NCBI GenBank assembly: GCA_018662075.1
Contig: JABJGX010000014.1
Coordinates: 1 to 8,000 of the forward strand
From: Candidatus Peregrinibacteria bacterium
GTDB taxonomy: Bacteria; Patescibacteriota; Gracilibacteria; Peribacterales; Peribacteraceae
Reading direction: 5' to 3'
Length of the DNA stretch: 8,000 bases
In this document: positions 5,739-8,000 of the stretch, in pieces
How positions within the stretch are numbered: the first letter of the stretch is position 1
Layout: the number at the start of each line of letters is the position of its first letter
Translations under genes and position numbers: made by a program
The notes under the pieces: model-generated
The model's database searches: none
What the model was told of the DNA's origin: nothing
What the model saw: only the letters and a program-made list of their open reading frames with translations

Positions 5739-6682
5739 TCATTTATCCAGTGAATTCGGTCGTCCCTCTTCCACCATGTCATTTGCCTCCTGGCATACTG
5801 ACGCGTTTTTGCCGCGATCGATTCCTGTAGATCCGCAAGCGACTCCGGCTCCCCTGTTACCAGGTACTGCATAATCTCTTTATACCCATGACTCTTCATA
5901 GCGGGATCCTCTTTAGTGTATCCACTTTCAACTAGTGCCTTCACTTCTTCGACCCAGCCCTGCTCAAACATAGCTTTGCATCTGTTGTTAATTTTTACAA
6001 CAGACTCTTCTCGGGGCTTCTGGATGCCAAGAATCAAGACATCATACTTTGTCTCTTCTGCAGTTTTCCACAATTCCTCCCGAGGAGTATCCCCTGCATT
6101 AATCTCGAATATTTCCACAGCTCGTACAAGTCTTGGCATATTATTTTGATGGATCTTTTCCGCGATACTACTGTTATATTCCGTAAGCCGTGCATGCAAT
6201 GTCTTTCCCGCATCTGCTTCATATTCTGCTTCTAGCCTCTTGCGAACATCTGGGTCTGCAGGCGGTGCGAGGGTTAATCCATCGGTAATAGCACTGATGT
6301 ATAACATAGAGCCTCCGACCAAAAGTGGAACTGTTCCTTTGCCTAAAATAGAATCTATCACGTTCTCTGCTTCTTTTTGATACCATCCGACTGTCGCTTC
6401 CTCGCGAGGGTCTAATACATCGATCATATGATGCACCACGCCCTGCATTTCTTCTGTGGTAATTTTTGCAGTTCCAATATTTAGCTTTTGGTACAACTGA
6501 CGCGAGTCTGCATTGACCACCTCCGAAGAAGCACCGCACTCGGATTGAAGGAACTCGGCAAGGTCTATAGAAAATGCTGTTTTTCCGCTGGCCGTTGGGC
6601 CAAGGACTACTATGAGTGGTCGGTCACTCTGGGCGCAGTGATCTTTTATCAGCTTATGCCAAGGGTGCTTGTCAGACGTCAT
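5735..6682 (-). CDS. miaA: tRNA dimethylallyltransferase MiaA (i6A37 synthesis)
   Basis: Transfers a dimethylallyl group from DMAPP to N6 of A37 in tRNAs reading codons that begin with U; cytoplasmic. The 315-aa length is normal. Motifs: P-loop GPTASGKT (28-35), NADSRQLY (57-64) with the catalytic-type Asp, IGTAK (69-73), HHMIDVLDP (84-92), VGGSMLYI (122-129; most relatives have GGTGLYI), SHGYKEI (264-270), and the tRNA-contact segment TRQYARRQMTWWKRD (293-307). ATG 6682 is chosen. The frame is open to 6823, but that extra 47-residue stretch has no family match and would cross the clpP divergent promoter region. The stop is TAG. No MiaB is in the window, so later ms2 modification cannot be judged. 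Together with TsaE it gives two A37-modifying enzymes in the window. Confidence 0.95.
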   Translation of the reverse strand: MTSDKHPWHKLIKDHCAQSDRPLIVVLGPTASGKTAFSIDLAEFLQSECGASSEVVNADSRQLYQKLNIGTAKITTEEMQGVVHHMIDVLDPREEATVGWYQKEAENVIDSILGKGTVPLLVGGSMLYISAITDGLTLAPPADPDVRKRLEAEYEADAGKTLHARLTEYNSSIAEKIHQNNMPRLVRAVEIFEINAGDTPREELWKTAEETKYDVLILGIQKPREESVVKINNRCKAMFEQGWVEEVKALVESGYTKEDPAMKSHGYKEIMQYLVTGEPESLADLQESIAAKTRQYARRQMTWWKRDDRIHWIND

Positions 6683-6696
6683 GGGGTAATTATGGC

Positions 6697-6724
6697 TTAA
6701 TACAGACAAATACCCAAATGTAAA
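6697..6724 (-). promoter_or_regulatory. candidate miaA promoter
   Basis: On the - strand: TTTACA (6724-6719, 5 of 6), a 16-bp spacer and TATTAA (6702-6697, 4 of 6). The start point would fall near 6690, about 8 nt before the ATG, matching the very short leaders elsewhere in the window. The -35 lies inside the dyad at 6718-6737. Confidence 0.4.
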
Positions 6725-6737
6725 AAGCTGTTTACAT
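6718..6737. promoter_or_regulatory. perfect 7-6-7 dyad, possible operator between miaA and clpP
   Basis: ATGTAAA (6718-6724), spacer AAGCTG, TTTACAT (6731-6737). A 20-bp inverted repeat in a divergent intergenic region, covering the candidate miaA -35 box, fits a dimeric repressor site. It is not followed by a T-run, so a terminator is unlikely. The binding protein is unknown. Confidence 0.4.
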
Positions 6738-6794
6738 GTCCATTGCAACACATTCCAGCGTTCTTGCACACTGCCGAAAATCATCAAAATTGGG

Positions 6795-6800
6795 TATGAT
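6795..6800 (+). promoter_or_regulatory. possible clpP -10 element
   Basis: TATGAT (5 of 6 to TATAAT) lies 31 bp before the clpP ATG in an AT-rich stretch. No good -35 is found 16-18 bp upstream, so this is weak. No Shine-Dalgarno is near the ATG. Confidence 0.25.
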
Positions 6801-6831
6801 ATATAGGAAATCAAGTCCCCCACTACAAGCT

Positions 6832-7431
6832 ATGCAATCAAATATTCAAAACACACTTATCCCGAGCGTTATTGAAAAGACGCAATTCGGAGAGCGAACA
6901 TACGATATCTATAGTCGCCTTCTCGAAGAGCGAATCATTTTCTTGGGCCAGGGAATTGAAGATACAATTGCAAACTCTATTATTGCGCAGTTGCTCTTCC
7001 TTGAAAAAGAAGATGCTGAAAAAGACATTACACTCTACGTGAACTCACCTGGTGGACAAGTAAGCTCTACTCTTGCGATGTACGACACAATGCAACTCAT
7101 CAAGCCAGATGTCTCGACTGTCTGTCTTGGAATGGCTGCTTCAGGTGGCGCACTCATCCTCCTTGGAGGTGCAAAGGGAAAGAGGTTTGCTCTTCCTCAC
7201 TCAGAGATTATGATCCACCAACCACTCGGTGGCGCACAAGGTCAGGCAACAGACATCGCGATTCACGCAGACCACATTGTGCAGACAAAGAAGCTACTCA
7301 ACGAAATGATCGCAGAGCACAGTGGTAAAGACTACGAGACTGTCTGTAACGACACAGAGCGAGATAACTTTATGAGCGCAAAGGCTGCACAAGAGTACGG
7401 TCTTATCGACAAAGTAATCGAGAAGAAGTAG
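6832..7431 (+). CDS. clpP: ATP-dependent Clp protease proteolytic subunit ClpP
   Basis: Serine peptidase (S14) that forms a barrel of two heptameric rings and degrades proteins fed by Clp ATPases such as ClpX or ClpC. With ATG 6832 the product has 199 aa, typical for ClpP. The N-terminal IPSVIEKT and GERTYDIYSRLLEERIIFLG (20-39) are classic. The catalytic triad is S104 in GMAASGG, H129 in MIHQPLGG and D178 in TERDNFMSA; the 25- and 49-residue spacings equal those of E. coli ClpP. The GGALIL after the Ser replaces the usual MGAFLL, a mild variation. The frame is open back to 6736, but those 32 residues lack similarity, so the internal ATG is preferred. A clpX partner is not in the window. It ends at a strong shared terminator. 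Confidence 0.96.
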   Translation: MQSNIQNTLIPSVIEKTQFGERTYDIYSRLLEERIIFLGQGIEDTIANSIIAQLLFLEKEDAEKDITLYVNSPGGQVSSTLAMYDTMQLIKPDVSTVCLGMAASGGALILLGGAKGKRFALPHSEIMIHQPLGGAQGQATDIAIHADHIVQTKKLLNEMIAEHSGKDYETVCNDTERDNFMSAKAAQEYGLIDKVIEKK

Positions 7432-7452
7432 ACATCTTAAACAGATAAAAAT

Positions 7453-7484
7453 AAAAATACCGTGGTCACCCACGGTATTTTTTT
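7453..7484. terminator. bidirectional intrinsic terminator between clpP and the DoxX-like gene
   Basis: A perfect 9-bp stem, ATACCGTGG (7457-7465) and CCACGGTAT (7470-7478), with loop TCAC. It is flanked by an A-run (7453-7457) and a T-run (7478-7484). It works on the + strand for clpP (22 bp after the stop) and on the - strand for the converging membrane-protein gene (stop at 7506). Confidence 0.93.
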
Positions 7485-7505
7485 AAGAGCAATATGTAGA
7501 GAATA

Positions 7506-7930
7506 CTATTTCTCGCAACTACCTCCTCCGCAACATGTGCAAAGCTTCACAACAAATACGTATACGATCAACCAGATGAACGCGTTGATTGCCATAGGCA
7601 TAACGTCTGGAAGTGCAACACCACTAAGGACAGGCTTTAGGAGCATTCCAACTGGAATAGAACCAAGAGCAAGGCCAGTAACCCACGATGCAACATCGTA
7701 GTACATACCAACTGCGAATAGAGCACCACCAACGATCATCAATGCTGGAAGGACGTATGCCCAAACAGTACCAAGGATAGTCAAAGCACCAAGTCCATCT
7801 GAAACCATTCCAGAGAACATTTCAAGACTCATATAATGAGCAATTCCAACGAGGAGAAGAGAGAGAGTCCAAAACTCAAACGAAGCGCAGTTGCTGCACC
7901 TGCTTTAGGACTTTTTAGATCACAAGACAT
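7506..7930 (-). pseudogene. small DoxX-like four-helix membrane protein, reading frame broken at a (CT)5 repeat
   Basis: The intact frame 7506-7832 encodes 108 aa, but the sequence upstream still reads as protein. From ATG 7930 a frame of 33 codons runs into TGA at 7829-7831. Removing one CT unit from the repeat at 7858-7867 joins both into a smooth 140-aa protein. The restored protein has helices at about 14-35, 56-76, 80-100 and 111-130 and a Cys cluster near the end (C130, C132, C133, C138). Four short helices, and a first one starting ALRLSFGLSLLLVGIAHY, resemble DoxX-type proteins, but the family call is tentative. As it stands, only the 108-aa part lacking helix 1 could be made, from an ATG that overlaps the TGA as ATGA. 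Possible explanations are an assembly error, a true mutation, phase variation or translational coupling. Confidence 0.65.
7858..7867 (-). repeat. (CT)5 dinucleotide repeat at the frameshift point
   Basis: Five AG units on the + strand (CT on the coding strand) inside the first membrane helix of the DoxX-like gene. Four units would keep the frame open from ATG 7930 to the stop at 7506. Short dinucleotide tracts can slip in replication and are also places where assembly consensus may fail. Confidence 0.7.
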
Positions 7931-7957
7931 AGTAAAAAAGGGTAAGAATACAAACCT

Positions 7958-7963
7958 ATTATA
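7958..7963 (-). promoter_or_regulatory. -10 element of the DoxX-like gene
   Basis: A perfect TATAAT on the - strand, 27 nt before ATG 7930, giving a leader of about 20 nt. No good -35 is visible at 16-18 bp. This supports 7930, not 7832, as the real gene start. I see nothing definable in the remaining bases to 8000. Confidence 0.5.
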
Positions 7964-8000
7964 GAGAATTGTATGGTTTAATACAGGGCAATGTTTACTA

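Noticed and set aside
6683..6823. 47-residue N-terminal extension of MiaA
   Set aside because: The extra stretch has no MiaA character and would cover the dyad and the clpP upstream region. ATG 6682 gives a normal family length.
6736..6831. 32-residue N-terminal extension of ClpP
   Set aside because: It would start inside the dyad and upstream of the only -10-like element. ATG 6832 gives the usual 199-aa ClpP.
1..8000. tRNA genes, CRISPR array, transposon or prophage
   Set aside because: No T-arm consensus outside coding regions, no regularly spaced direct repeats, and no transposase, integrase or phage structural gene in any frame.

Overview
The window looks like a chromosomal segment of a small-genome bacterium of the Candidate Phyla Radiation (Patescibacteria), most likely a Parcubacteria-type lineage. 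This is inferred from densely packed single-copy housekeeping genes, several lineage-specific hypotheticals, few Shine-Dalgarno sequences, and a TsaE joined to an HD domain. The genetic code looks standard. I see no tRNA, rRNA, CRISPR array, transposase or phage gene.

Layout. (a) 1-792 (+): the 3' part of a WecA/TagO-like polyprenyl-phosphate sugar-1-phosphate transferase. (b) 852-1706 (-): a membrane fatty-acid desaturase with its own terminator next to the transferase stop codon. (c) 1805-3283 (-): a membrane-anchored M23 (LytM) endopeptidase with an Arg/Gln-rich linker and a C-terminal beta-rich region. A 48-bp divergent gap separates it from (d) 3332-4327 (+): a TsaE ATPase fused to an HD phosphohydrolase-like domain. 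(e) 4328-4642: a 315-bp convergent gap without a convincing protein gene but dense in inverted repeats, a candidate structured RNA. (f) 4643-4909 and 4922-5512 (-): a two-gene operon of a small hypothetical protein and a histidine-rich membrane protein of unknown function, driven by a good sigma-70 promoter. (g) 5604-5738 (+): a 44-codon small gene whose stop overlaps the end of miaA. (h) 5735-6682 (-) miaA and 6832-7431 (+) clpP, divergent across a 149-bp gap with a perfect 7-6-7 dyad. (i) 7453-7484: a shared bidirectional terminator. (j) 7506-7930 (-): a small DoxX-like membrane protein whose frame is broken at a (CT)5 repeat.

Functional themes. Three genes concern the envelope (lipid-linked sugar initiation, acyl-chain desaturation, peptidoglycan hydrolysis). 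Two concern tRNA position A37 (t6A through TsaE, i6A through MiaA). ClpP adds protein quality control. These are ordinary core functions. The unusual points are the TsaE-HD fusion, the structured convergent gap, the dinucleotide-repeat frameshift, the dyad between miaA and clpP, and a shared 9-base leader motif placed exactly 3 nt before two start codons that lack a Shine-Dalgarno sequence.
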